Assembly: GCF_000760735.1 (NCBI RefSeq)
Contig: NZ_JMEX01000005.1
Location: 624,223-688,222 of the forward strand
Length of the DNA: 64,000 nucleotides
Direction: 5' to 3'
From: Rhodococcoides fascians A44A
Lineage (GTDB): Bacteria > Actinomycetota > Actinomycetes > Mycobacteriales > Mycobacteriaceae
Shown: piece after piece, positions 45,525 through 54,110 of the stretch
Layout: the number at the start of each line of letters is the position of its first letter
Numbering within the stretch: the stretch's first letter is position 1
The notes under the pieces: generated by a model
Told to the model about the DNA's origin: nothing
Database searches by the model: none
The model's input: only the letters and a program-made list of their open reading frames with translations
Translations under genes and position numbers: made by a program

Positions 45525-46721
45525 CTAGTTCTCGGCAGCGAGCTGCCCGCACGCAGCGGCGATTTCCTGCCCGCGAGTATCGCGGACCGTGCAGGACACA
45601 CCTTGGGCGATGACTCGTCGCACGAATTCACGCTCGACGTCCTTCGGGCTCGCGTCCCACTCGCTGCCCGGCGTCGGGTTGAGCGGAATCAGGTTGACGT
45701 GCACTCGCGAACCCAGTGCCTTGTGCAGCTTCTTGCCGAGCATGTCGGCCCGCCACGGCTGGTCGTTGACGTTCTTGATCATCGCGTACTCGATCGACAC
45801 ACGGCGACCGGTTCGGTCTGCGTAGTAGCGAGCCGCCGACAGGACCTCGGCCACGGACCACCGATTGTTCACCGGCACCAAGGTGTCGCGTAGCTCGTCG
45901 TCGGGAGTGTGGAGCGACACTGCGAGGGTCACCGACAACCCCTCGTCGGCGAGCTTGCGGATCGCCGGCGCCAGTCCGACGGTCGACACGGTCACCGACC
46001 GCTGGGACAGACCGAGCCCGTCCGGCGCGGGCGAGACGATCTTGCGGACGGCTGCGACGACGCGCTTGTAGTTCGCGAGAGGCTCGCCCATACCCATGAA
46101 CACCACGTTGGACAGTCGGCCTTCGCCACCGGCGACCACGCCGTCACGCAGATCCGCCGCCGCCGAACGCACCTGGTCCACGATCTCGGCTGTGGTCAGG
46201 TTGCGGTCGAGACCACCCTGTCCCGTTGCGCAGAACGGGCACGCCATTCCGCAGCCCGCCTGACTGGAGATGCACAGTGTCGCGCGGTCCGGGTACCGCA
46301 TCAGGACACTCTCGAGCAGGGTGCCGTCGTTCGCCTTCCACAGCGTTTTGCGTGTGTCGCCGTCGTCGCACGCCAGGTGTTTGATCGGCGTCAACAGTGT
46401 GGGGAACAGGTCGGCGCCGACCTTCTCACGCACAGCGGCGGGAAGGTCCGTCATCTTGCTCGTGTCCGCTTCGAGGCGGCTGTAGTAGTGCCTGGCCAAC
46501 TGGTCGGCACGGAATGCAGGCAATCCGAGTGCCTTCACCGCGTCCTTGAGGCCGTCACGATCGAGATCCGCCAGGTGACGCGCAGGCATTCCACGCTTCC
46601 GATCCGCGAACACCAGCGGAAGCGCGGCCCTCGTCGGTGTGGACGTGCCCTCGGCCGAGTCCGGCGAGGGAGCAGTCCCGGTAGCAGCGTGTGCGTCGGA
46701 AACGGAAGCGGAGTCACTCAT
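45525..46721 (-). CDS. rlmN: 23S rRNA (adenine-2503 C2)/tRNA methyltransferase RlmN
   Basis: Radical-SAM enzyme methylating A2503 of 23S rRNA. The 398-aa protein has the CxxxCxxC motif in [57 protein letters not shown] and [20 protein letters not shown]; the resolving Cys is in [13 protein letters not shown]. An N-terminal extension of about 35 residues rich in Ser/Thr/Ala is unlike E. coli. Start is ATG 46721. Confidence 0.96.
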   Translation of the reverse strand: MSDSASVSDAHAATGTAPSPDSAEGTSTPTRAALPLVFADRKRGMPARHLADLDRDGLKDAVKALGLPAFRADQLARHYYSRLEADTSKMTDLPAAVREKVGADLFPTLLTPIKHLACDDGDTRKTLWKANDGTLLESVLMRYPDRATLCISSQAGCGMACPFCATGQGGLDRNLTTAEIVDQVRSAAADLRDGVVAGGEGRLSNVVFMGMGEPLANYKRVVAAVRKIVSPAPDGLGLSQRSVTVSTVGLAPAIRKLADEGLSVTLAVSLHTPDDELRDTLVPVNNRWSVAEVLSAARYYADRTGRRVSIEYAMIKNVNDQPWRADMLGKKLHKALGSRVHVNLIPLNPTPGSEWDASPKDVEREFVRRVIAQGVSCTVRDTRGQEIAAACGQLAAEN

Positions 46722-46870
46722 AGTGCCTCCAGTGTCCCACTCCTGCGCACCGACGCCTATTCAGCACGGTTCACCGTCGCCGCCGTCCGTTTCCAGCTCG
46801 ATGCGGAGGGGTAACCGAATCGACAGCAGATACGCGTGCATTCCCGCCTCGCGTACGAAAGGATCGAACA

Positions 46871-47284
46871 ATGTCCACACCAGCAGGAGATCGCAACGAC
46901 GGCTCGTTTCCGGACGCGTCGGCACCGTACGAGGACTCGGGTTCGTCGGCGATCACGACGCCGGATTCGGACCAGCACAGCGCACCCGATCCGGAGGCCG
47001 TTCGCGACACGAGACCTGCCGTCGGGACGGCGCCGGACGGTATCGCGCACACCAAAGCCGCAGCTACGTGGACCGGCCTGGTGGTCGGCGCGATCGTACT
47101 GGTGATCCTTCTCATATTCATCTTGCAGAATCTCGACGCCGTGCCTGTGGAAATATTCGTGTGGACGTTCGAGCTTCCGCTCGGCGTGAGTATGTTGCTG
47201 GCCGCGATTGCCGGTGCCCTCGTGATGGCCCTGGCGGGCGGAGTCCGAATTCTTCAGATTCGGCGTGCGGCAAAACGCAAATAA
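46871..47284 (+). CDS. LapA domain membrane protein (DUF1049)
   Basis: 137 aa. A long hydrophilic acidic N-terminus (about 58 residues, rich in Asp/Ser/Pro) precedes two hydrophobic helices (GLVVGAIVLVILLIFILQNL; VSMLLAAIAGALVMALAGGV) joined by DAVPVEIFVWTFELPLG, the LapA/LptAP motif. ATG 46871 has AAGGA about 9 bases upstream. Such proteins are linked to envelope assembly in proteobacteria; the role here is unknown. Confidence 0.8.
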   Translation: MSTPAGDRNDGSFPDASAPYEDSGSSAITTPDSDQHSAPDPEAVRDTRPAVGTAPDGIAHTKAAATWTGLVVGAIVLVILLIFILQNLDAVPVEIFVWTFELPLGVSMLLAAIAGALVMALAGGVRILQIRRAAKRK

Positions 47285-47379
47285 CGGATCGAACCGGTGA
47301 ACAGTATGCACACAAGCTGGCGTAGTCGAACTGAATCGATAATGCTGGTAGTGCCCGATTTCACCACAAGGAGCCTTTT

Positions 47380-48231
47380 GTGACCACTTTCATGGAGACA
47401 CCCGTGACGTCTGGCGTCGCGCCCGAGCGTGCACGCTCGTGGCTGTTGGTACCCGCCACCAAACCCGACACGTTCACCGCAGCCGCCGAGTCCGAAGTCG
47501 ATGCCGTCATTCTCGACATCGAGGACGCCGTGGCACCCGGCGCGAAGCCCGCCGCCCGCGACGCTGTCGTCTCCTGGCTGGAAGCCGGAAACTCCGCCTG
47601 GGTACGAGTGAACGACGCGACCACGAGCTTCTGGGCCGACGACCTCGCCGCCCTGTCCGGCCTGAAGGGCCTCGCAGGCATCATGCTGGCCAAGACCGAA
47701 AGCGGAAGCCAGGTCGAGGCAACCGCGTCGCGCCTGGCCGAGGGAACGCGCATCCTCGCACTCGTCGAATCCGCCATGGGTCTCGAAGCAACACCCGAGA
47801 TCGCGCGCGCGGACTCCACGTTCCGGCTGGCGTTCGGCAGCGGCGACTTCCGGCGCGACACCGGAATGAGCGACGAGCCCCTGGCCATGGCGTACCCACG
47901 TTCGAGGCTCGTCGTGTCGTCACGAGCGGCACGCCTCCCCGGTCCGATCGACGGTCCCACCCTTACCGCGAACGAGAGCATCCTCTCGCGCGACTCGGCC
48001 CTGACGGTGTCGATGGGCATGACCGGCAAACTGTGCATGCACGCCGAGCAGGCTCCTACCGTCAACCGTGAGCTCGCACCGTCGCCGTCCGACGTGACCT
48101 GGGCCGACGAGGTCGTCGACGCACTCGGCGCCGACGGAGCACGAGTGAAGGACGGCAGCGACCTTCCACGTCTCGCCAAAGCGTTGAAAATTCGCGACGC
48201 CGCCGAGATCTTCGGAGTTCGCGCCGGGTGA
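47380..48231 (+). CDS. CitE-like HpcH/HpaI aldolase-citrate lyase family CoA-ester lyase
   Basis: 283 aa. RARSWLLVPATKPDTFTAAA, VDAVILDIEDAVAPGAKPAA (conserved Glu/Asp Mg2+ ligands) and ILALVESAMGLEATPEIARA identify the CitE-like group. In actinobacteria these act as malyl-CoA or citramalyl-CoA lyases or thioesterases; the substrate is not determinable. GTG 47380 follows AAGGAG at a 6-base spacing. Confidence 0.86.
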   Translation: MTTFMETPVTSGVAPERARSWLLVPATKPDTFTAAAESEVDAVILDIEDAVAPGAKPAARDAVVSWLEAGNSAWVRVNDATTSFWADDLAALSGLKGLAGIMLAKTESGSQVEATASRLAEGTRILALVESAMGLEATPEIARADSTFRLAFGSGDFRRDTGMSDEPLAMAYPRSRLVVSSRAARLPGPIDGPTLTANESILSRDSALTVSMGMTGKLCMHAEQAPTVNRELAPSPSDVTWADEVVDALGADGARVKDGSDLPRLAKALKIRDAAEIFGVRAG

Positions 48232-48240
48232 GCCGAACGG

Positions 48241-48954
48241 TCAGGCCAGTTCGATGCCGGCAGGTTTGTGCCGGACATGGACCCGGTACCTGACATCGAA
48301 GCCAAGGCCAGGGATGCTGCGTGCAGCCCTGGCCGCTGTGCGTCGGGTGAACTCGATCCCCAGAACCTCCCGCATCGTCCGGCGATCCGAGAACTTCCAC
48401 CGGGTGTCGACACGCGTCAACGCGAATCCTTGCGCCTCGAAGAATGCTTCCACGGCGCTGCAGTTGTACTTCGGCAGGTCGGCGCGCATCCAGTCTCCGT
48501 AGGGCGACGACGAGACGTCGAGATCCACCACGACGAGACTTCCACCCGGAGTGAGCACTCGCAGCGCTTCGGTGATCCCCGGCCCCGCCCCGACGCCGAA
48601 GAAGTAGGCCGTTCGGGCGTGCACCAGATCCACGGACGAGTCCGGCAACGGTAACGATTCCGCGTGACCCGCGACCACCTCGACGTTGTGCAGGCCGCTC
48701 ACTCGTGTCGCAGCCGCCTCCCGGAGTGGCTCGTGCGGCTCGACGCCGATGACCCGACTCGCGTCGGCCGCGAAGTCCGGCAGATGGAATCCTGTTCCGC
48801 ATCCGACGTCGACCACGACGCGGCCGGCCCAAGGAACCACCGCACGCAGATACCGTGGGATGTTTCCGTCGGCGTCCTGCGCCAGATTCTCCGCCTCGTA
48901 GATCTCCGGCCAGTGCCAGATGTTCGGGCTGGGGATGGTGCGGGGATCCGTCAC
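48241..48954 (-). CDS. SAM-dependent methyltransferase (class I)
   Basis: 237 aa. The SAM-binding motif is VVVDVGCGTGFHLPDFAADA (residues about 45-64), followed by GVEPHEPLREAA and AESLPLPDSSVDLVHARTAY, then LRVLTPGGSLVVVDLDVSSS. Substrate unknown. The start GTG 48954 shares GTGA with the cdsA stop, suggesting co-translation after CDP-diacylglycerol synthase; a lipid substrate is possible but unproven. Confidence 0.85.
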   Translation of the reverse strand: MTDPRTIPSPNIWHWPEIYEAENLAQDADGNIPRYLRAVVPWAGRVVVDVGCGTGFHLPDFAADASRVIGVEPHEPLREAAATRVSGLHNVEVVAGHAESLPLPDSSVDLVHARTAYFFGVGAGPGITEALRVLTPGGSLVVVDLDVSSSPYGDWMRADLPKYNCSAVEAFFEAQGFALTRVDTRWKFSDRRTMREVLGIEFTRRTAARAARSIPGLGFDVRYRVHVRHKPAGIELA

Positions 48955-49874
48955 AGCAGGATCGCGAACACCAGCCACGCTACGAAAGCCGACGGAAGCA
49001 ACGAGTCCAGACGATCCATGATGCCGCCGTGACCCGGTAGCAGCGTACCCATGTCCTTGATCCGGAGATCGCGCTTGACCTGAGATTCGATGAGGTCGCC
49101 GAGCGTACCCGTCACCACGAGCACGACGCCGAGGAGAACGCCGATCATGGAGTTGGCGTCGAGGATGAGTGTGACCGTCAGAAGGCTGCCGATCACGCAG
49201 AACAGTAACGACCCGGCCAGACCTTCCCAGGACTTCTTGGGACTGATCGCCGGGGCCATCGGGTGCTTGCCGAACAGCACCCCGGCAACATATCCGCCGA
49301 CGTCGGAGCAGACGACCGCGATCAGGAACACCAGAACCCGTCCCGCACCGTTCTCTTCCAGCACCATCAGCACGGCGAACGAAGCCAGAAGCGGTAGCCA
49401 GCAGGCCACGAGAACGGTGACGGCGAGTTCGCGCAGGTAATTCTTCGGTGCCGATCCAAGCCCCTGCTGCAGCAGCAGCCAGACCATGCACACCAGCACG
49501 GTCGCCGCCGTGGCACTCAGCACACCCGTCGTACCCCACGGCCATCCGGACCAGATGATCGCTTGACCACCGGCGATGAGCGGGATACGCGGAACCAGAA
49601 TGCCCGCCTCACGAAGACGCTTGGACACCTCGTAGGTCGCGACCGCCAGCGCGACGGCGACCACTCCTATCCACACCCGCGGCGCGAACACCATGATCAG
49701 GATCAGCGAGATCCCCAGACCACCACCGACGCCGATGGCGGCGGGAAGATTACGGCCGGCCTTGCCGGGCGACTTGGCAGCTGCACTGCCCGTACCGTTC
49801 GGGTCGGGTGCGGCAGACCCCAGTGGTCGTTCCGTACCCGCCACGACGCTGTCTCCTTGCTTCACGTGTTCCAC
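48951..49874 (-). CDS. cdsA: Phosphatidate cytidylyltransferase (CDP-diacylglycerol synthase)
   Basis: 307-aa integral membrane enzyme making CDP-diacylglycerol for phospholipids. An N-terminal hydrophilic stretch of about 40 residues precedes eight or so helices. The signature GDLIESQVKRDLRIKDMGTL and GHGGIMDRLDSLLPSAFVAW lies near the C-terminus, with SPKKSWEG upstream. Start GTG 49874; GTG 49865 is an alternative. Operon: pyrH-frr-cdsA-methyltransferase. Confidence 0.93.
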   Translation of the reverse strand: MEHVKQGDSVVAGTERPLGSAAPDPNGTGSAAAKSPGKAGRNLPAAIGVGGGLGISLILIMVFAPRVWIGVVAVALAVATYEVSKRLREAGILVPRIPLIAGGQAIIWSGWPWGTTGVLSATAATVLVCMVWLLLQQGLGSAPKNYLRELAVTVLVACWLPLLASFAVLMVLEENGAGRVLVFLIAVVCSDVGGYVAGVLFGKHPMAPAISPKKSWEGLAGSLLFCVIGSLLTVTLILDANSMIGVLLGVVLVVTGTLGDLIESQVKRDLRIKDMGTLLPGHGGIMDRLDSLLPSAFVAWLVFAILL

Positions 49875-49913
49875 TTCGGTTCCGCGAGGACCCGACCTCC
49901 GCAGCGCGGAAGG

Positions 49914-50471
49914 TCAGACCTCCATCAAGTCCGCTTCCTTACGCTTGACGAGCTCGTCGATCGCGGCGGTGTACTTCGACGTCGTCTTGTCGAGCTCGTT
50001 CTCGGCCCTGACGACCTCGTCCTCGCCTGCCTCGCCGTCCTTCTGGATGCGCTTGAGCTCTTCCATGGTCTTGCGTCGGACGTTGCGGATGGACACCTTG
50101 GCGTCCTCGCCCTTGCCCTTGGCCTGCTTGACGAACTCGCGGCGTCGTTCCTCCGTCAACTGGGGCACCCCGATGCGGATCAGGTTGCCGTCGTTGGTGG
50201 GGTTCACGCCCAGGTCGGAGTTCCTGATCGCGGTCTCGATGGGGCCGAGCTGAGCAGCCTCGTACGGCTTGATGACGACGAGCCGAGCCTCGGGGACGTT
50301 GATGCTCGCGAGCTGGGTGATCGGGGTGGGCGCCCCGTAGTACTCGACGACGATGCGATTGAACATGCCGGGATTCGCGCGGCCGGTACGGATGCCCGAC
50401 AGATCGTCGCGGGCGACGGTGACAGCCTTCTCCATCTTTTCTTCTGCGTCGAAGAGCGCTTCGTCGATCAC
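49914..50471 (-). CDS. frr: Ribosome recycling factor
   Basis: 185 aa, releases post-termination 70S complexes together with EF-G. Typical blocks: [40 protein letters not shown], and [23 protein letters not shown] 50471 has GGAGG at 8 bases upstream, which decides this start over upstream codons. Follows pyrH with a 58-bp gap, as in most bacteria. Confidence 0.96.
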   Translation of the reverse strand: MIDEALFDAEEKMEKAVTVARDDLSGIRTGRANPGMFNRIVVEYYGAPTPITQLASINVPEARLVVIKPYEAAQLGPIETAIRNSDLGVNPTNDGNLIRIGVPQLTEERRREFVKQAKGKGEDAKVSIRNVRRKTMEELKRIQKDGEAGEDEVVRAENELDKTTSKYTAAIDELVKRKEADLMEV

Positions 50472-50529
50472 GGTCTGTCCTCCATAGTTCTTGCCGGCAT
50501 CCCGGCTCCTCGTTCGTCGGTCACGTCGT

Positions 50530-51258
50530 TCACGACTTGACCAAAGTACCGATGCTCTCGCCTGCAACCGCACGCGCGATGTTGCCCTGCGTCAACAGGT
50601 TGAACACCATGATCGGCATCTGATTGTCCATACACAGGCTGAAGGCGGTGGCGTCGGCGACCTTCAGTCCCTTCTCGAGCACCTGCCGATGCGTGATGGA
50701 GTCGTACATCGTTGCCTCGGGATCGAGCTTCGGGTCGGCGGAGTACACCCCGTCGACGGCCTTGGCCATGAGCAGCACTTCCGCGCCGATCTCGAGTGCA
50801 CGCTGAGCGGCCGTGGTGTCGGTGGAGAAGTACGGCATTCCCATCCCGGCACCGAAAATGACCACTCGGCCCTTCTCGAGATGACGCCGTGCGCGTAACG
50901 GGAGGTACGGCTCCGCCACCTGCCCCATGGTGATCGCGGTCTGCACACGGGTCGCGACGCCCTGCTTCTCCAGGAAATCCTGCAGTGCGAGGCAGTTCAT
51001 GACCGTACCCAGCATGCCCATGTAATCGGAGCGCGAACGATCCATACCGCGTACCTGAAGCTCTGCTCCGCGGAAGAAGTTTCCACCGCCGATGACGACG
51101 GCTACCTGGACGCCCGTGGAGACCACTTCGGCAATCTGTTCGGCTACGTTGTTGACGACATCCGGGTCCAGGCCGACCTGGCCTCCTCCGAACATCTCAC
51201 CACCCAGCTTCAGCATCACTCGCTTGAATCCGGGGCGGTCGGTGGCGGGATCGGTCAT
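50530..51258 (-). CDS. pyrH: UMP kinase
   Basis: Phosphorylates UMP to UDP. The 242-aa protein has [60 protein letters not shown], and the AAFTR-like nucleotide region ([20 protein letters not shown]). ATG 51258 is preceded by GAGGAGAG. First gene of pyrH-frr-cdsA-methyltransferase. Confidence 0.96.
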   Translation of the reverse strand: MTDPATDRPGFKRVMLKLGGEMFGGGQVGLDPDVVNNVAEQIAEVVSTGVQVAVVIGGGNFFRGAELQVRGMDRSRSDYMGMLGTVMNCLALQDFLEKQGVATRVQTAITMGQVAEPYLPLRARRHLEKGRVVIFGAGMGMPYFSTDTTAAQRALEIGAEVLLMAKAVDGVYSADPKLDPEATMYDSITHRQVLEKGLKVADATAFSLCMDNQMPIMVFNLLTQGNIARAVAGESIGTLVKS

Positions 51259-51406
51259 TGCTCTCCTCGGTTCTCGCCTTCTCGAATGCGCACGGTGAAA
51301 AAGGCACTTCGAAGCACCTACGGTCTCATCCTGCCCTATCGGCAGCGTCGCGGGCGACACCGCCCACGACGCGTCGGCACTCGGCCACGCCGGTCCCGAC
51401 ACGGAC

Positions 51407-51444
51407 GATGCCGCCCGCTCGACGTGTGTCGAGCGGGCGGCATC
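51407..51444 (-). terminator. Terminator hairpin after tsf
   Basis: GATGCCGCCCGCTCGAC (51407-51423) pairs perfectly with GTCGAGCGGGCGGCATC (51428-51444), a 17-bp GC-rich stem with GTGT loop, 37 bp after the tsf stop. No U-run follows, typical of actinobacterial terminators. The rest of the 51259-51480 gap presumably holds the pyrH promoter, which I cannot assign. Confidence 0.75.
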
Positions 51445-51480
51445 GCAGGTGACCGATTTCGTCGACTCACGAGAAGTCGA

Positions 51481-52305
51481 TCAGTTCGCCCCGACCTCGA
51501 AGCGTGCGAAACGCACCAGCGTCACGCCTGCCTCGTCGAGGATGGCCTTCACGGACTTCTTGGAGTCCTGGACCGAGGACTGCTCGGTCAGCACGACGTC
51601 CTTGAAGAATCCGTTGACACGGCCTTCGATGATCTTCGGCAGAGCCTGCTCCGGCTTGCCTTCCTCGCGTGCGGTCTCCTCGGCGATACGACGCTCGGAC
51701 GCGACGATCTCCTCGGGAACCTCGTCACGCGTGACGTACTTGGCCTTGAGTGCGGCAACCTGCATGGCTGCGCCGCGAGCGGCCTCGGCTGCGGCTTCGC
51801 CCTCGCCGGTGTACTCGACGAGAACGCCGACGGCGGGGGGAAGATCTGCGCTGCGCTTGTGCAGGTAGGTGGCCACGGGTCCGTCGAAGGACACGACGCG
51901 ACGGATCTCGAGCTTCTCACCGATCTTGGCCGAGAGCTCCTGCAGGGCGGTGTCGACGGTCTTGCCGTCCAAGTCGAGTGCCTTCAGCGCGTCGACGTCG
52001 GCGGGCTTGCCTTCGGCGGCAACAGCGGCGACGGAATCCGCGAACGCCTGGAACTCCTCGTTCTTTGCGACGAAGTCCGTCTCGGAGTTGATCTCGACGA
52101 GGACGCCACCCTTGGCGACGACCAGGCCTTCGGCGGTGGATCGCTCGGCGCGCTTGCCGACGTCCTTCGCGCCCTTGATGCGCAGCTGCTCGACGGCCTT
52201 GTCGAAATCTCCGTCGGTCTCGGCGAGTGCGTTCTTGCAGTCCATCATTCCGGAGCCGGTGAGCTCACGGAGCCGCTTGACGTCAGCGGCGGTGTAGTTC
52301 GCCAT
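51481..52305 (-). CDS. tsf: Translation elongation factor Ts
   Basis: Nucleotide exchange factor for EF-Tu. The 274-aa protein starts [20 protein letters not shown] and has [37 protein letters not shown] written as [20 protein letters not shown] here, and the EF-Tu-contacting core. ATG 52305 follows GGAGG-like AGGAGGCTC. Downstream of rpsB, as usual. Confidence 0.97.
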   Translation of the reverse strand: MANYTAADVKRLRELTGSGMMDCKNALAETDGDFDKAVEQLRIKGAKDVGKRAERSTAEGLVVAKGGVLVEINSETDFVAKNEEFQAFADSVAAVAAEGKPADVDALKALDLDGKTVDTALQELSAKIGEKLEIRRVVSFDGPVATYLHKRSADLPPAVGVLVEYTGEGEAAAEAARGAAMQVAALKAKYVTRDEVPEEIVASERRIAEETAREEGKPEQALPKIIEGRVNGFFKDVVLTEQSSVQDSKKSVKAILDEAGVTLVRFARFEVGAN

Positions 52306-52354
52306 GTTGAGCGAGCCTCCTCGAATGCTGTGGGTATGGGTCGTCACGCGCGAA

Positions 52355-52391
52355 GGGCCCTGGGCGGGGTGTATCCCCCGGCCCAGGACCC
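52355..52391 (-). terminator. Hairpin in the rpsB-tsf spacer (attenuator-like)
   Basis: GGGCCCTGGGCGGGGT and CCCCCGGCCCAGGACCC form a stem of about 13 pairs with mismatches around GTAT. It is not followed by a U-run, so it may attenuate or stabilise the rpsB mRNA end rather than stop all transcription. Confidence 0.5.
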
Positions 52392-52397
52392 GTTCGA

Positions 52398-53258
52398 TCA
52401 AGCCTGTGTTGCAGGTGCTTCCGCAGCAGGCGTCTCGGCCGGAGCCTCGGCAGCTGCTTCCTGCGTAGCCTCGGCAGCGGGCGAAGCCTGAGCGAGCTGC
52501 TCGAGCTCCCACTCGGCGAGGGGCTCGCCTGCGCCGACCTCGGGCTTCGCGTCGGTCGAGGTGTTCTGGCCCGCGCGAGCCTGGACACCCTCGGCCACTG
52601 CAGAGGCGACGACCTTGGTCAGCAGGGCTGCGGAACGAATTGCATCGTCGTTGCCCGGGATCGGGTAGTCGACGACGTCGGGATCGCAGTTGGTGTCGAG
52701 GATCGCGATGACCGGGATCTTCAGCTTGCGAGCCTCACCGACGGCGATGTGCTCTTTGTTGGTGTCGACGATCCAGATGGCCGAGGGAACCTTGGCCATG
52801 TCACGGATACCACCGAGGGTGCGGTCCAGTTTGGTCATCTCACGCGTGAGCATGAGGATTTCCTTCTTGGTGCGTCCCTCGAAGCCACCGGTCTGCTCCA
52901 TCGCCTCGAGCTCCTTGAGGCGGAGAAGGCGCTTGTGGACCGTCTGGAAGTTGGTGAGCATGCCACCGAGCCAGCGCTGGTTCACGTAGGGCATTCCCAC
53001 GCGGGTCGCCTCGGCGGCGATGGACTCCTGCGCCTGCTTCTTGGTGCCGACGAACAGAACCGTGCCACCGTGAGCGACGGTTTCCTTGACGAACTCGTAC
53101 GCCTTGTCGATGAAGGTCAGAGTCTGCTGCAAGTCGATGATGTAGATGCCGTTGCGGTCGGTGAAGATGAATCGCTTCATCTTCGGGTTCCAGCGACGGG
53201 TCTGGTGTCCGAAGTGTGTGCCGCTGTCGAGCAGCTGCTTCATGGTTACTACAGCCAT
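52398..53258 (-). CDS. rpsB: 30S ribosomal protein S2
   Basis: 286 aa. [60 protein letters not shown] and [20 protein letters not shown] are S2 hallmarks. The C-terminus has an Ala/Glu/Pro-rich extension of about 50 residues common in actinobacteria. ATG 53258 gives [16 protein letters not shown] lies about 11 bases upstream. Confidence 0.97.
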   Translation of the reverse strand: MAVVTMKQLLDSGTHFGHQTRRWNPKMKRFIFTDRNGIYIIDLQQTLTFIDKAYEFVKETVAHGGTVLFVGTKKQAQESIAAEATRVGMPYVNQRWLGGMLTNFQTVHKRLLRLKELEAMEQTGGFEGRTKKEILMLTREMTKLDRTLGGIRDMAKVPSAIWIVDTNKEHIAVGEARKLKIPVIAILDTNCDPDVVDYPIPGNDDAIRSAALLTKVVASAVAEGVQARAGQNTSTDAKPEVGAGEPLAEWELEQLAQASPAAEATQEAAAEAPAETPAAEAPATQA

Positions 53259-53594
53259 GGCTGAATAACTCTCTTTCGATTGCCGGTTGACGCAGAGTGC
53301 CGTGTGACCTCTGCCCTGGCGACCGCTGGCTGCCGGACCCGCTCGCATCGATGCGGGACCGCCGACAACCGGTTACGAAGTACGTGCCACCGAGGTGGAT
53401 ACTTGCGTTACGCGGACGCGCGAAGTCGACCCGTGCATGCACAGGTCGCTCGCACAGTGTACGACGTCCGCGCCCCTGGTCATAACCGGCCTCCGACGAC
53501 AGTCGCATACAAGCCTGTGGATGAAGGATTTCGCTATCCACAGGCAGAGCCTCACGGCGTCGGTCGGCGCTGACCTGTCGTGCACGCTGAAGCG
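53259..53594. other. Divergent intergenic region between rpsB and the M23 peptidase gene (336 bp)
   Basis: No gene is supported here. It contains a perfect palindrome CGCATCGATGCG (53344-53355) flanked by GGACCCGCT/GGGACC, and an inverted repeat GCCTGTGGAT/ATCCACAGGC (53513-53522 and 53536-53545). It must hold promoters for rpsB and, divergently, the peptidase; no -10/-35 pair is convincing. Confidence 0.5.
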
Positions 53595-54110
53595 ATGCGA
53601 AAACTCGTCGGTCGTTCAGCGACAACTCTTCTCGTCACCATCGCCCTCGTGGTCGCCGTCCTTCCACCGGTAGGCGCAACGCCGGCCCGTGCCGACGGCA
53701 CCGGATTCACGTGGCCGCTGGCACCCCGCCCGCACGTGCTCCGCGCGTTCGACCCACCCGAGCACGACTGGCTACCCGGTCACCGGGGTGTCGATCTCGC
53801 GGGCGTGGACGGACAGAACGTTCTGGCTGCAGGCGAAGGAACCGTCGTCTTCGCCGGAACCGTCGCGGGCAAGCCCGTGGTGTCTCTCGATCACCCCAGT
53901 GGCCTGCGGACCACGTACGAGCCAGTGCGTGCGGCGACGTCCGCGGGTACCCGGGTCGGACGCGGCGACGTGATCGGGGTTCTGGAAGCGGAACACCCCG
54001 GCTGCGATGGACCATGCCTCCACTGGGGGGTGCGTCGCGGACGCGACTATCTGGATCCGACCGTCCTCGTCGAACGTGCACCCATCCGACTCAAGCCGCT
54101 GACGTCCTAA
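53595..54110 (+). CDS. Secreted M23 (LytM-like) peptidase domain protein
   Basis: 171 aa from ATG 53595 (GTG 53580 adds five residues). A signal peptide (VGRSATTLLVTIALVVAVLP) ends near ATPARA. The LytM domain has the zinc ligands in GHRGVDLAG (His and Asp) and in GPCLHWGVRRG; the first His of the usual HxH is Cys here. It matches Rv2891 beside rpsB. Likely a cell-wall peptidase or a LytM-type activator. Ends in a 4-bp convergent overlap with the MinD-like gene. Confidence 0.85.
   Translation: MRKLVGRSATTLLVTIALVVAVLPPVGATPARADGTGFTWPLAPRPHVLRAFDPPEHDWLPGHRGVDLAGVDGQNVLAAGEGTVVFAGTVAGKPVVSLDHPSGLRTTYEPVRAATSAGTRVGRGDVIGVLEAEHPGCDGPCLHWGVRRGRDYLDPTVLVERAPIRLKPLTS

Noticed and set aside
53513..53545. 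Replication origin from DnaA-like boxes
   Set aside because: Only two imperfect boxes, and none of dnaA, dnaN or an AT-rich unwinding stretch is nearby.
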